Below, in pieces: positions 29,856 through 41,618 of a stretch of DNA of 64,000 nucleotides. A program made the position numbers and the translations under genes. How positions within the stretch are numbered: the first letter of the stretch is position 1; each line of letters begins with the position of its first letter. The notes beneath the pieces were generated by a model, which saw only the letters and a program-made list of their open reading frames with translations, was not told the origin of the DNA and did not search any database. This stretch comes from Strongylocentrotus purpuratus (taxonomy: Eukaryota; Echinodermata; Echinoidea; Camarodonta; Strongylocentrotidae), in the NCBI RefSeq assembly GCF_000002235.5, contig NW_022145596.1, forward strand, positions 31,842,140 to 31,906,139, written 5' to 3'.

Positions 29856-30868
29856 AATGTATCCAACAAATCAATCTTCAGTATGGAAGGATATTCATTG
29901 GAAGTAAACATTGCCGTCCTGGTGATTCAAGAGGAGGAGGAGTTGGAGCATATATTAATGCATCTTTAAAGTACACGCGTCTTGAATATCGCGTCATTCA
30001 TGCAGAATCCCTTTGGTTGCATATTGATATTACAAATAATGTAAAAGTTACAGTTGGGATAATCTATAGAAAACCTAATACACATGTAAAGGAATTCCAA
30101 GAATATCTGTTGAGTTTGTTAGAAGAAATTAGAGTAAATAAACATAAATGTGTACTTTCGGGTGACTTCAATATTAATTCTTTGAGTAAATAAGACACAG
30201 TAGAAGAGTTTCTGAAATCATTATAATGCATGGGCTTGGATCATTTGATTCAATCAGAAACAAGGGTGACAAAGGAATCCGCTTCTTTAATATAGATCAT
30301 GTATATTAAAATATCAATATATCTGAAATTCATTCAGGTATGATACAATCTGATGTGTCCGATCATTTCACAGTTTTTATAATCTCCAAGAACATAGCAA
30401 GAACTTCCACAGTTAAGGACGGCGAGGCAAATATTTCTTTCTCAGACTTACACATTTTGTATTTAATTTGGACATAAGGAAAAGGAAGAGACTGGATTTC
30501 CAACAACTGTGTAGACTGTACTCGGGAAGGGAGGGGGGGATTTGTAGAGTTTGGAAAGCTTTGGGAATGAAGGGGGAGGGGATAGGTAAGATTGTATGTG
30601 TGTCTGAGTATGTGAGCATGTGTGGTGTGGCTGTCTGTGCATAAGAATTCTGATCTATAATATTCATTCAGTAAAATTAATTTAAAAACATTATGTACTG
30701 TGTATTAAACTATATTATGTGCTTCTGAGGGATGTATAATTTTCTTTACATTTTGATATGTTATGTAAATCAATGAAGATGTATTATTTTTGTTAGAATT
30801 TGTACTGAATGAATTCAATAAAGAATGCTACTAAACAAAACAAAAGTGCAGTCTAGTGAAAAAAAAAT
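29856..30868 (+). mobile_element. LINE remnant (endonuclease plus 3' UTR), copy 2
   Basis: Counterpart of 60-1840 without the 795 bp insertion. The endonuclease region (about 29880-30420) has a shifted start but keeps YINASLKYTRLEY-like and SGDFNIN words. The UTR runs to the A-run at 30857. Confidence 0.75.
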
Positions 30869-31035
30869 TGATATAGATATTACAAAAAACATGATCAAAT
30901 AATTGTATTTAGAGAAGAGCTTGCTGCCTATAACTGGAAAACAGTATATACATGGGTGTCGATCCCGGGGGGTAGGGGGTATATCTCCCCCCCCCCCCCC
31001 AATATTTCAGGTTGGTGGGTGGTCTGTACAATCAT

Positions 31036-31316
31036 CCCCCCCCCCCCAATAATTCACCATAAAAAAATAAATAAAAAAGAGAAAAATTAATGATGAGAGC
31101 CCGATGAGAGTAGTTAATGGTTATTATCATTCTCCCCCCCCCCAATAATTCACCATAAAAAAATAAATAAAAAAGAGAAAAATTAATGATGAGAGCCCGA
31201 TGAGAGTAGATAATGGTTATTATCATTCTCCCCCCCCCCCCCAATAATTCACCATAAAAAAATAAATAAAAAAGAGAAAAATTAATGATGAGAGCCCGAT
31301 GAGTTAATGGTTATTA
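31036..31316. repeat. Three tandem ~97 bp poly-C/AT units
   Basis: C-runs start at 31036, 31134 and 31230, each followed by 'aataattcaccataaaa' and 'aattaatgatgagagcccga'. The units are almost identical, whereas copy 1 has one unit (1940-2040). Confidence 0.92.
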
Positions 31317-32296
31317 CCCGCAAGATGACCATCAATATACACATTTTGCTATCTCATTTTCATAAAACATACATATATAAATAGTGTAAGATACTAATCT
31401 CTGTTTTGTGAGGACATTTTTTGTTTCAGTTGACGATCGGAGTATGATGTCAGAAGCGATGTTTTTTGGTTGAATTTTTGGTTTGCCGAGTGGGGGCGTA
31501 ACAATTTAGCTGCAAATGATTCTCAATTTTGGGAAAAGTCATCCTTCTGATTGCGATCAATATTTAGTATTTCCAGACAAGCCCAATGTTGTGAGTATAA
31601 TTTGAACATATGATGTTGATAATTGATAACTAGCCGTCAGTTTGAGTTGGGTGTTGGTTTTATACAGTTCATAGTTTTCAGATAATTTGATGTATAAAAT
31701 TTGTTATGAAAGTGATTTGTACGCACAGTAACTTTGTATGATGCATTACACGTGCAGTTACATAATACGGTTCATGTGTGTAGTGCTATGGGGATAGTCT
31801 GTTGTACAGACCGTGTTGTGTTATTTTAATATCATTTATATATAGGCAGTCGTATAAAGTGACAGAATGAAGATAAATTCTGGTAACTGTAGACATGTAT
31901 ATAAAGAGGAATTTAGGGTAATATGTGTAGAGCCAAAAGGGTTATTGTTTTATCATGCACACAAATACAACAGTGAACTAAGGAAATTGAAGCAGCCATA
32001 TTAAGGTATCTTAAAGGCTTTTATTCATCTGCTATAAGGAAATAGAACATAATATTTAGTGGGCATTGATATTTCATTTTGGAACAGTATAATATGTAAT
32101 TTCAGTAAACGTGCATTAATCATACAACTTATTTGATGCAAGATTATTTGTAAACACAGTTGAAATCGACATATTATTTATGATTGTTTATCATTCTGAT
32201 TAAATTTCAGGTTGAACCGCCTTTTGTGAACGGTATCGCATCATGCTTGAAATTGTCGCTATTTATTGAAGTGCAGTCAGTCCGGCTCGGTGTAAA

Positions 32297-32512
32297 AATG
32301 TCAGTGGAAAAAATGTCAGAGGTAAAAATGTCAGAGGAAAAAATGTCAGAGGTAAAAATGTCAGAGTTTAAAATGTCAGAGTTTAAAATGTCAGAGGTAA
32401 AAATGTCAGAGGTAAAAATGTCAGAGGTAAAAATGTCAGAGGAAAAAATGTCAGAGGTAAAAATGTCAGAGGAAAAAATGTCAGAGGTAAAAATGTCAGA
32501 GTTTAAAATAAA
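32297..32512. repeat. 15 bp minisatellite, forward array
   Basis: About 14 units of AAAATGTCAGAGGTA with variants GGAA and GTTT. Because the unit is a multiple of three, it reads as repeated MSEVK, MSEEK or MSEFK. That frame is part of a 151-codon open stretch (32184-32639), which I regard as incidental. Confidence 0.95.
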
Positions 32513-33814
32513 AACAAAAGCATGTGACAAGTTTGTTATGTTTACACCCGGGTTATATATCAGGCTTATCGAAAAAGAACAGCGAGGGATATTCTGCAGT
32601 CGTTATTTCACCGCTGTCTTATTGTATTGTATTAGTTAAGTCTTATTTTGAGCGTATACCAAGGTTGTACTTGTAGAGGAATCATGTACTTTGAAGAATG
32701 CTATCAGTTGTCTGATGACCGCTTGCAAGGCGTGAAACTCGGAGTACACCATCCATGTCCCATTAGTCTGCCTTATTCAATATTTATATACCGGTATATT
32801 ATGTTTTTGTATAAGCAAATGGTACTGGTACACTGAGCAAACTTCTGGGGAAAAGGATTTCTAAAATCGAGAAGTTTGGCCATGTTTTATAGGCTGAGTT
32901 GTCGCTCCATGGTGTAATCATTAAATAAAAAGAAAAGTCAGTACAGCCCCCAAAATAGGATCAGATATCTATGAACCTTCCCCCTCCTACTTCTCCTTCA
33001 TATTTGAAGATTGTTGGACATTTTAACTGCGTGGCAATGTCTACTATTATATGTAATTTCCAATAAATGCATATTTCCGACAATTCCACTTTCTTGAGGG
33101 CTTGGTATTTTGATACTCTGAAACAAGCAGAAAGCCATGTTATCAATGCTAACCGCACCATCACATTCCCGAAGTGCGCGCGTTGCAATAAAATATTGTC
33201 GATTACTATTGCGGTATAAAATAGTCTGGGAGAAAATCAATAAGCAGCTTTGTTACTCCGATACAAAGCAGAAAGCCGCCCATGTTTCATCAATTAAAGA
33301 GAAGGTTGAGTTCTGGGGAAAGGTAAAAAAAATTATTTGTGAGCGTTCAATGCAAGTGTGATAGAACATCAAAGAAAAAAGTTATTCCCTGAAAATCTAT
33401 TTCAAATGACTTCATATCCCAGATATAACAAGTAACATCTTTGTACGCCTGCCCGATTTGTATGCCATATGTTTGTGTAGTCCCATATCAATATCTTTCT
33501 GTGTACAGTGCTTGTTACTTTACCAAGACTGGGCCAAATTTTTTATCATTTTGATGACTCCAAAACCTTGCACTACACACCAATACTTACATGTTTATGC
33601 TAGATGATTAACCTTCTCTGATTGCTTCCACACAAAAAAAAAATTTCAAAATCTATTTTCCACATTATATTATCCTCAGGACATGTACGATATACAACAC
33701 ATCCATTTAGAAAGGAATATAATAGACTAGCCCATGCAGTAGCTTTACGTCTTGACATTCTGAGTGATAAAAGTGCTGAGATATTATGACGGCACTCATT
33801 TGTTTTGCCTGTAC

Positions 33815-34072
33815 CTCTGACATTTTTACCTCTGAAATTTTTTCCTCTGACATTTTTACCTCTGACATTTTTACCTCTGACATTTTTACCTCTGACATTT
33901 TTTCCTCTGACATTTTTTCCTCTGACATTTTTACCTCTGATATTTTTTCCTCTGACATTTTTACCTCTGACATTTTTACCTCTGACATTTTTTCCTCTGA
34001 CATTTTTACCTCTGACATTTTTTCCTCTGACATTTTTACCTCTGACATTTTTTCCTCTGACATTTTTACCTG
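33815..34072. repeat. 15 bp minisatellite, inverted array
   Basis: About 17 units of the same word on the minus strand (plus strand reads TTTTTACCTCTGACA). It is separated by 1.3 kb from the forward array. Both strands stay open through it, giving several long artefactual frames. Confidence 0.95.
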
Positions 34073-34319
34073 GCACCGTCAGTCCGATTGGCAAGTTATA
34101 CGCTACAAATAGAAAACGAAGTAAATGACAACCGTATATGAGAAAAGATTTAATTGAAATCTCGTTCATACGGCTTCATCAGGAATTGATGAATTTATTC
34201 AATTTATTCAATCAACAGCATCATAGAAATGCAGTGTGCCAAATGCAAAACCTCGGCGTTAAAGTGCATCGAGCAAAAGCGCAAAAGTGCAAAAAAGAAG
34301 TAGAGAGACAGAGAGGATA

Positions 34320-34520
34320 ATAACCCGGGTAGCAAGCCCATGTGGGACCCACATGGGTCCCATATTTTGTGAAACATGGGCCCCATATGGAAAACCATTT
34401 GGGGCCCTAAGGCATCTGCACCCAAGAAACATATGGGACCATTTTGGTAAACCCATATAAGACAGATGGGACCCAGATGAGACCCATACCAAACTGGGAC
34501 AAGAGTCAAGACTAACATTT
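34320..34520. repeat. CATGGGACC palindrome-rich repeat, copy 2
   Basis: Almost identical to 2310-2520; see that entry for its word structure. The duplicated backbone resumes here after the TG...CA element. Confidence 0.6.
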
Positions 34521-34799
34521 AGCATGTTATAAATTTTATTACCACTCTTATACTCTCTGAAATGTTATCTTTATTGAGGGTTAATTGAAAAAGTTAATAA
34601 CTTGGAAGGGAGGGGGTGCAACCTGCCACACGCTTCTTCCTCTTGGTTGCTTTGATCCATTGCCGACAATATTTAAAAAAACCTTTCATCCCCCCCCCCC
34701 CCAACCACGGATACCAATCGACACCCTTGAGTATATAATTCAAAAGAGGTCAACACAGCTTATCTCAATTTGTGTAGTTCTTTCTCTATATCCTTTGTT

Positions 34800-35021
34800 A
34801 TAATAGGAAAGAGGGAAGCTGCTGACAAAACATGGATATCTCGAGGGATCATGAAATCTATACGTGTAAAATATACAATGTATTCAAAAGATATTAAATC
34901 AAATCATCGACAGGATCTAGTTGATAAGTACAAAAAGTACAGAAATATACTGACCACTCTACTAAGAAATGCAAAGAGGAATTACTATTGTGATTCTTAC
35001 TTTTTAAAGTATCGATTGTAG
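34800..35021 (+). pseudogene. LINE linker piece, copy 2
   Basis: An open frame with KREAADKTWISRGIMKSIRV, then KYKKYRNILTTLLRNAKRN. It is the better-preserved partner of 2795-3014 (TWISRG intact where copy 1 has a stop). Confidence 0.7.
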
Positions 35022-36050
35022 TAGTAAATTCATTATTTTTGTTTTATTACGTTTTCTAAACTGATTTGTACCAAAACACTTGGTTTAGTTAGTTATTAAA
35101 GAGGTTGAATAAACACATGTATTCCTTTTTCATGAACTAAAGGCATGATTTAACAACAATTTATTTTAATGATAGTGAAGTTCGCAAACCCAGAATTTCA
35201 TGTGTTTTCCAACCAGATGATAACATTAATCGTCTGTTTTGAAAACACAAGGAAGTCCGGTATGTTTTTATCACCACATGGCAATTGTATGCAAATTGAT
35301 TTGTGTTGTGGTTTAAGGAACTTTTGATCTTGAACACTGTTTAAGTCACGTCTTTGAAGATGATCGACTCTGCAGATTTATCGGGTTTTTCCACTCTTCC
35401 TGTTGTTTGTTCGAACACCACACATTTTTTTTTTAATTGAACAGAGTCTCAAATGATAGCAATTATCCGGGTGTTGGGCACTCAAGATTCTTTCATGTTG
35501 CAGGTTTATTTCTATATCATTGGCAGTAGAATATAAGGGAAAATCTATATCTATGGAGAGGACTGGTCAGACAAGACCACTCTACCACTCTACTAAGAAA
35601 TGCACAAAGGAATTACTATTGTGATTCTTATTTTTTAATGTATCGATTGTATTAGTAAATTCATTATTTTTGTTTTGTTACGTTTTCTAAACTGATTTGT
35701 ACCCAAAAAAATTGTTTAGCTGTTTAAGAGGTTGAATATACACATGCATTCCTTTTTCATGATCTAAAGGCATGATTTAACAACAATTTATTTTAATGAT
35801 AGCGAAGTTCGCAAACCCAGAATTTCATGTGTTTTGCAACCAGATGATAACAATCATCGTCTGGTTTGAAAACACAAGGAAGTCCGGTATGTTTTTATCA
35901 CCACATGGCAATTGTATGCAAATTGATTTGTGTTGTGGTTTAAGGAACTTTTGAAATTGAACACTGTGTGCATTAACAGGATCAGTCACGTTTTTGAAGC
36001 TGATCGACTCTGCAGGTGATTTATCGGGTACTTCCACTCTTTTATTTTAT
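34955..36050. repeat. ~630 bp tandem repeat, copy 2
   Basis: Two units start at about 34955 and 35575. The second is continuous through 'cacatggcaattgtatgcaa' near 35905, which defines the empty site for the 2.57 kb element of copy 1. Confidence 0.8.
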
Positions 36051-36344
36051 GGTGTGTTCATTCTCTTTTCTATGAATATTACATGTATCAAAATTATCTC
36101 TAGCAGTTATAAAAATCTCGAAACATCAGCAATCCAGTTGGCAGGTTACACAATGACATAGATATGATGAATTATAATGTTTTGATCAAAAGTCTAGAAA
36201 CCATCAAAAAAATTGTAAGATAATAAATGTAAGTAATAATTTATCAGGCAATTTTCCTGATCATTATTCGGAAAAATAGACAGTGTTATGTACTTTTTGT
36301 TGTCAATTTCTAAATCGTTTAATCGATTAATTTCACTCAATATC

Positions 36345-37098
36345 TGTTTTTTACCTGTGAAAAGGTAGCAAATATTTGGAGGGACTGCGGTGACCTTTTT
36401 GCTCTATCAGCGTTAAAAAATCTACATTGCAAGAAATTCATATCGGGATAAAAAGATCCAATGTGGGAGAAGAACAACTGTTAAATCACATTATTATTCT
36501 TTTAACAAAACATATGATTTTTAAATATAGTTCAACTAAAAATAGACCCCCAATTCCTCAAGAAATAAAAAAAAGAATTATAGAAAATAGGCAAGAAGAA
36601 AAGGAATTAGCGGGGGAGAGAGGCACTTTAACACTACACTTCAGAAAATGAGACAACTTCCACAGTTAAGGACGGCGAGGCAAATACTTCTTTCTCAGAC
36701 TCAGACATTTTTTTTAAAAATATATAATTTGGTCTTAAGGAAAAGAAAGAGATAGGATTTCCAACAAATATGTAGATGTGAATGCTCGGGCAGGGAGGGG
36801 GGATTTGTTGAGCTTTGGAATGAAGGGGGGAGGGGGATATGTCAGTTTGTATGTGTGTCTGAGTATGTGAGCGTGTGTGGTGTGTCTGTCTGTCTGTATG
36901 TAACTCTTTGATTTATAATATTCATTCATTATAATTACATGTAAACATTATGTACTGTGTATTAAACTATCTTATGTATTTTTTGAGAGATGTACAATTT
37001 TCTTTATATTTTGATATATGTAAATCAATGAAGCTGTATGTTTGTTTGTTATATATTTTGTACTGAATGAATACAATAAAACAATACTACAAAAAAAA
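36345..37098 (+). mobile_element. LINE C-terminus and 3' UTR, copy 2 only
   Basis: An open frame 36427-36651 reads LLNHIIILLTKHMIFKYSST, then IPQEIKKRIIENRQEEKELA. This is the helical C-terminal end of an L1/Tx1-type ORF2. It is followed by a UTR that matches 610-1840 and 30405-30868 and an A-run at 37090. The 5'-truncated insertion shows that this UTR belongs to an L1/Tx1-like family. Confidence 0.75.
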
Positions 37099-37107
37099 AT
37101 ATATAAT

Positions 37108-37118
37108 GAGCTCTCTCG

Positions 37119-37153
<35 letters not shown>

Positions 37154-37174
37154 ACACACACACACACACACACA
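37108..37174. repeat. (CT)n/(CA)n microsatellite, copy 2
   Basis: Counterpart of 6912-7018, shorter in its CT part. Confidence 0.95.
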
Positions 37175-37507
37175 TCCCCCCCCCCCCCTACTCCGGGAAC
37201 GGACAAAGAAAAAGATCTACCCGTATTGACTTTACACACCGAACTTATGCTGAAAAGGCTCGTATAACAAAAGAAAAAGATCTACCCGTATTGACTTTAC
37301 ACACCGGACTTATGCTGAAAAGGCTCGTATAACAAAAGAAAAAGATCTACCCGTATTGACTTTACACACCGGACTTATGCTGAAAAGGCTCGTATAACAA
37401 AAGAAAAAGATCTACCCGTATTGACTTTACACACCGGACTTATGCTGAAAAGGCTCGTATAACAAAAGAAAAAGATCTACCCGTATTGACTTTACACACC
37501 GGACTTA
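37175..37507. mobile_element. Poly-C-capped MITE with expanded 64 bp minisatellite
   Basis: After a C-run and TACTCCGGGAACGG come about 4.7 units of ~64 bp (starts near 37205, 37269, 37334, 37398, 37462), each with 'gatctacccgtattgac' and 'cacaccggacttatgctg'. Copy 1 has fewer than two units. The Harbinger cluster then splits the last unit at TTA, and the element resumes at 41773 and ends with AATAACACTGAGTGGGGGG near 41836. Confidence 0.85.
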
Positions 37508-38302
37508 TGCGGTGGTCACATCCCGCCGTACTTGCAAGTGCGTGCTGTCTACGTGTAAAAACGTGGGCAAAATGTGGGTATCCGTACGTGGTGGGTACCG
37601 CCTCCGTACGGATTTGGGAGCACGCAGACACACCGTAGCACTTTTAGTGCACGAGGAACTTTCGCTGCCTTCGGGCTACCGATTCACCCCAAGTGTGTGT
37701 GACGTGCGTGCCCGGTACTGCCAACGAGCGCACAACGCACTGACTCCGTGCGTCTTTTAAAGGCGCACGTGATAAGTGTGTGGTCCGTGCTAACTCGCCA
37801 CTTCCCCAGTTTAGCTATCCAATGAGCACGCAGAACTCACGTGGACCGTACCGAGTAAGCACTTACAACGCACGTTGTTCGCACTGATGCAGTAGATAGT
37901 CTCTTCGGTGGAATGGGCGGCATCTTGAGGCAGCAACAGCTGGGACTTCTGGAGAACATCGGAATGTCGTCCTATATATAAACACGAGTTCATCGCACGT
38001 GCACGCACTTACAACATGCGAGTGAGTAAGGACACCGTACGTGAGCAGCACTTGTAAGTACGGCCTCCGTACGATAACGTGGCAACCGCACGGAGACTGT
38101 ACGTTGTAAGCACGTACAACGCACTTACCACGTGCACAACGTACGATGCACGCAACCGTTCACTAAAAGTGCTACGGTGTGTCTGCGTGCTCCCAAATCA
38201 GTACGGAGGCGGTACTCATCACGTACGGATACCCAAATTTTCCCCACGTTTTTGCACGTAGACAACACGCACTTGCAAGTACGGCGGGATGTGACCACCG
38301 CA
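37508..38302. mobile_element. Nonautonomous Harbinger element, TTA target duplication
   Basis: Terminal repeats TGCGGTGGTCACATCCCGCC and GGCGGGATGTGACCACCGCA are exact inverses, flanked by TTA at 37505-37507 and 38303-38305. The arms remain inverted for about 120 bp. The centre (37890-38160) carries sequence that belongs to the arms of the neighbouring element, so it is a recombinant. No coding sequence. Confidence 0.9.
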
Positions 38303-38752
38303 TTAAAGCGTTGGTCACATCCCACCGTGCGTGTTTTTAGTCCGTACGGTTTTTGGGGAGGCCACGGCCGCCACGTTTTCTGAAAGCGTAGGGAGGGAGT
38401 GGCAAAGGCAGGGAGGGAGTACCGGCAAAGCACGTCACACGCACGGTGTAAGTACGTGGCCCGCACGCCACGCCTGGCCGTGAGCGGTTGCGTGCATCGT
38501 ACGTTGCGCACGAGGTAAGTGCGTTGTACGTGCTTACAACGTGCTTACAACGTGCTTATAACGTACGGTCTCCGTGCGGTTGCCACGTTATCTTATGGAG
38601 GCCGTACTTACACGTGCTGCTCATGTACGGTGTCCTTACTCACTCGCACGTTGTAAGTGCGTGCACGTGCGATGAACTCGGTGAGTCGGGGTATGTCGGA
38701 GTATATAGGACGACATTCCCATTTTCTCTAGAAGTCCCAGCTGCTGCTTCAA

Positions 38753-40335
38753 GTGGCAGCGCATGAGCACGACGTGGTATTACTTGCCTTGATACGGGAG
38801 AGAGAAAGGCAACAGAGACGCCGACGCAGGAGATGGTGGGTTCGCCCATGGATCGAAAGGATGAGGCTTTTCGGGCAGTACGAAACGTTGTTCCAAGAGC
38901 TAGAGCGTGAATCGCGGGGGATCGACTATGTCGGATACATCCGAATGGACCCCAATCTCTTCGCCGAGCTCCTGCTCCGAGTGACCCCTCGAATCACCAA
39001 GTGCCCAAGGTGTGTGTCTTCATTTCTGCCATAACAAATTCTTGAATTTGCTTTGTATTTGCTTTAAAATGTTGTCTTTTTTCTTTTGGAAGCTTCCCGT
39101 TGCTCATTTAAGAATGATTTCATTGACAAAAGGAGTAAATTTTGCAAATCACAACTTTTCAGTAAAATGGCCATAGAATCAAAACGCCTTCATGAAAAAT
39201 GATGATTTTGGTGGCAAATAAAACTTGAAGTGTCTTTCTATCAAATACTATAAACAATAATTGTATTCAGTCATTCATGTCTTTGTAATTAAGGGTCAGT
39301 TTTGTAGCACTCTTTCTGGGCCACCCAAACGATATTAATACATTATATGTTTCAGGAGTCGCCGCCCTCTTGAGCCTGGCCTGAAGCTAGCCATCACCCT
39401 TCGCTTCTTGGCGACGGGGAACAGCTACAGGTCCCTTGCCTACGACTTCCGGGTGGCACACAACAGCAAATCCACGTTCGTGCCGGAGGTCTGCTCCGCC
39501 ATCTACGAGGAATATAAGGAGGAGATGTTCAACATGCCCTCCACACAGGACGAGTGGAAAGCCGTCGCCCGCCAGTTTGGAACGCGATGGAACTTTCACC
39601 ACTGTTGTGGGGCGATCGACGGGAAACATATCGCCATCAAGGAGCCCAATAAAAGTGGATCGCTCTATTACAATTATTATTATAAGCTCTTCTGTTCTGT
39701 GGTGCTCCTTGCCATCGTGGATGCTAACTATTCCTTCTTGTGGTGCAAGGTGGGGGCCAACGGCTCTTCCTCAGACCCAGGCGTGTTCAACGAGTCCACC
39801 CTCCGGGGGGCACTGGAGGACAACACCATTGGATTCCCAGCACCGGATCCACTTCCAGGCGACGACCGGGACTTTCCCTACTTCATCGTAGGCTATGATG
39901 CTTTTCCCCTGCGAAAGTGGCTCTTGAAGCCTACAGTCGCCGTGCCATGACCCACAAAGAGAGAGTGATGAACTATCGGACCTCTCGGGCCCGTCGGGTT
40001 TTGGAGAACGGCTTCGGGATATTGGCTCACCGGTGGCGGCGCCTACTCACCACCCTGCAGTTGGAGCCTGGCAGGGTGATTCGCGTTGTGTTGGGCTGCC
40101 TCACCCTTCACAATTGGCTGCGAAAGCGCCGGCCCAGACTACAGGACCTTAATTTGGACCGTGAGGATGAGGATGGCAACGTGGTCCCCGGGGCCTGGAG
40201 GGAGGATGTGCAGATGACCGAACCCAACCAGATGGTCGGCCAACGGGCCTCAAGGGAAGGGAAAACCCTGAGAAACTATCTAGCGGACTATTACCAGCAG
40301 CACCCTCCTCATGATCAGACTCTTTGGCGTCACCA
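38753..40335 (+). pseudogene. PIF/Harbinger DDE transposase, one frameshift
   Basis: Exon 1 (38753-39009) encodes an Arg-rich N-terminus (RQQRRRRRRWWVRPWIER) and ends at AAG|GTGTGT. Exon 2 starts at 39356 after TTTCAG and continues RPLEPGLKLAITLRFLATGN. The DDE_Tnp_4 core follows: GAIDGKHIAIKEP (first D), GANGSSSDPGVFN (second D), then VLENGFGILAHRWR (E). All three acidic residues are present. A one-base loss near 39935 (KP|YSRR expected) shifts the frame between the second D and the E, and the expected ATG start reads GTG after another single-base loss. It is therefore recently inactive. The enzyme cuts and pastes the element at TWA sites. Confidence 0.88.
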
Positions 40336-40494
40336 TCTGACTCTTTTTTGCTCCTCCTCTCATCTTCCTCTCTGGCTCTCTCATCTTCCGCGGCCCGTTT
40401 CTGTTGGGCCTTTTGACCCCTTATTTTGTGTCCTCTTCGGCGCCATCTTGGAGACGAAATGTTGGCACTCTTCCGTCGGCTCTGCTTTTATATA

Positions 40495-40946
40495 CTACAT
40501 AAATCAGTGCGCACAACGTGCGTTGTAAGTGCGGAGCACGTGCTTACTCGGTACGGTCCACGTGAGTTCTGCGTGCTCATTAGAAAGTTGAACTGGGGAA
40601 GTGGCGAGTAAGCACGGACCAAGCACTTATCACGTGCGCAGCATGCACGTGCTAAGTGCGCCTTCCGTAGAGCAAGTGACCGTGGGAAACAAATTTAAAA
40701 ACGCACGGAGTCAGTGCGTTGTGCGCTCGTTGGCAGTACCGGGCACGCACGTCACCCGCACTGGGGGTGAATCGGTAGCCCGAACGCAGCGAAAGTTCCT
40801 CGTGCAATAAAAGTGCTACGGTGTGTCTGCGTGCTCCCAAATCCGTACGGAGGCGGTACTCACCACGTACCGATACCCAAATTTTGCCCACGTTTTTGCA
40901 CGTAGACAGCACGCACTTGCAAGTACGGCGGGATGTGACCACCGCA
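40495..40946. repeat. Second Harbinger end type inside the autonomous element
   Basis: Read inverted from 40946, the sequence TGCGGTGGTCACATCCCGCC and the next ~380 bp match the left arm of 37508-37890. It ends at a TTA (40947-40949). A unit 37508-40946 with matching ends and TTA on both sides thus overlaps the unit 38306-41772. Confidence 0.8.
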
Positions 40947-41235
40947 TTAGGCAGCGACAGCTGGAACTTCTGGAGAACATCGGAATGTTGTCCTATATAT
41001 ACCCCGACATCGGGCAGAAAAAACTCACCGAGTTCATCGCACGTGCACGCACTTACAACGTGCCGTGAGTAAGGACACCGTACGTGAGCAGCACGTGTAA
41101 GTACAGCATCCGTACGATAACGTGGCAACCGCACGGAAACCGTACGTTGTAAGTACGTACAACGCACTTACCACGTGCGCAACGTACGATGCACGCAACC
41201 GCTCACGGCCAGACGTGACGTGCGGGCCACGTACT

Positions 41236-41489
41236 CAGGGGCGTACGCAGGGGGGGGGGTTTGGGGGTTCAAACCCCCCCTTTGGTATTTAAATGTATGT
41301 AAACCCCCCTAAAAAAAACTAAACCCCCCCCCCTTTGGCTTTTTTATTTTTTATTTTTTATTATAAAAAAAAAAAAAAAATTATACCCACGGCTAACCTA
41401 GATAAGGTGACCTTACCCCCCCCCCCCCCCAACGAAAAAAAATGTCAAATTTTGAAATTTTGAGACAAAAAAAAAAAAAGTGTCCGCTT

Positions 41490-41522
<33 letters not shown>

Positions 41523-41618
41523 ACTGAGCGACTTTTCGGCCGGCGCGATTTTCAAACTTTCGGGAGCAAAATATTTTAAACCCCCCCCCCCCTTGAAAAA
41601 ATCCTGCGTACGCCCCTG
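41236..41618. mobile_element. hAT MITE inside the Harbinger right arm
   Basis: It starts CAGGGGCGTACGCAGG and ends CCTGCGTACGCCCCTG, a 16 bp perfect inverted repeat. CACGTACT flanks it at 41228-41235 and 41619-41626. The interior holds C32 (41491-41522) and several other C- and A-runs. This is the youngest layer of the nest. Confidence 0.95.

Larger units (their letters stand above)
31385..34107. mobile_element. 2.7 kb TG...CA element with 5 bp target duplication (LTR-like fossil)
   Basis: Starts TGTAAGATACTAATC and ends TTATACGCTACA, with AATAG at 31380-31384 and 34108-34112. Copy 1 (about 2108) is the empty site. TG...CA ends and a 5 bp duplication fit a long solo LTR or a small nonautonomous LTR element. 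I see no coding domain and no second LTR. It carries two inverted arrays of a 15 bp minisatellite. Inserted after the duplication; looks fairly young. Confidence 0.65.

Noticed and set aside
32184-32639. 151-codon frame of repeated MSEVK/MSEEK
   Set aside because: The frame exists because a 15 bp minisatellite is a multiple of three. The opposite strand is open too, and no conserved sequence flanks it.
33600-34169. 189-codon frame of repeated VRGKN on the minus strand, with overlapping frames
   Set aside because: Same minisatellite in inverse orientation. Several frames on both strands stay open at once, which marks it as an artefact.
40652-41167. 171-codon minus-strand frame, and a similar one at 38125-38511
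   Set aside because: These are the CGTACG/ACGTGC-rich arms of the Harbinger element; the frames follow the inverted repeats and match nothing.
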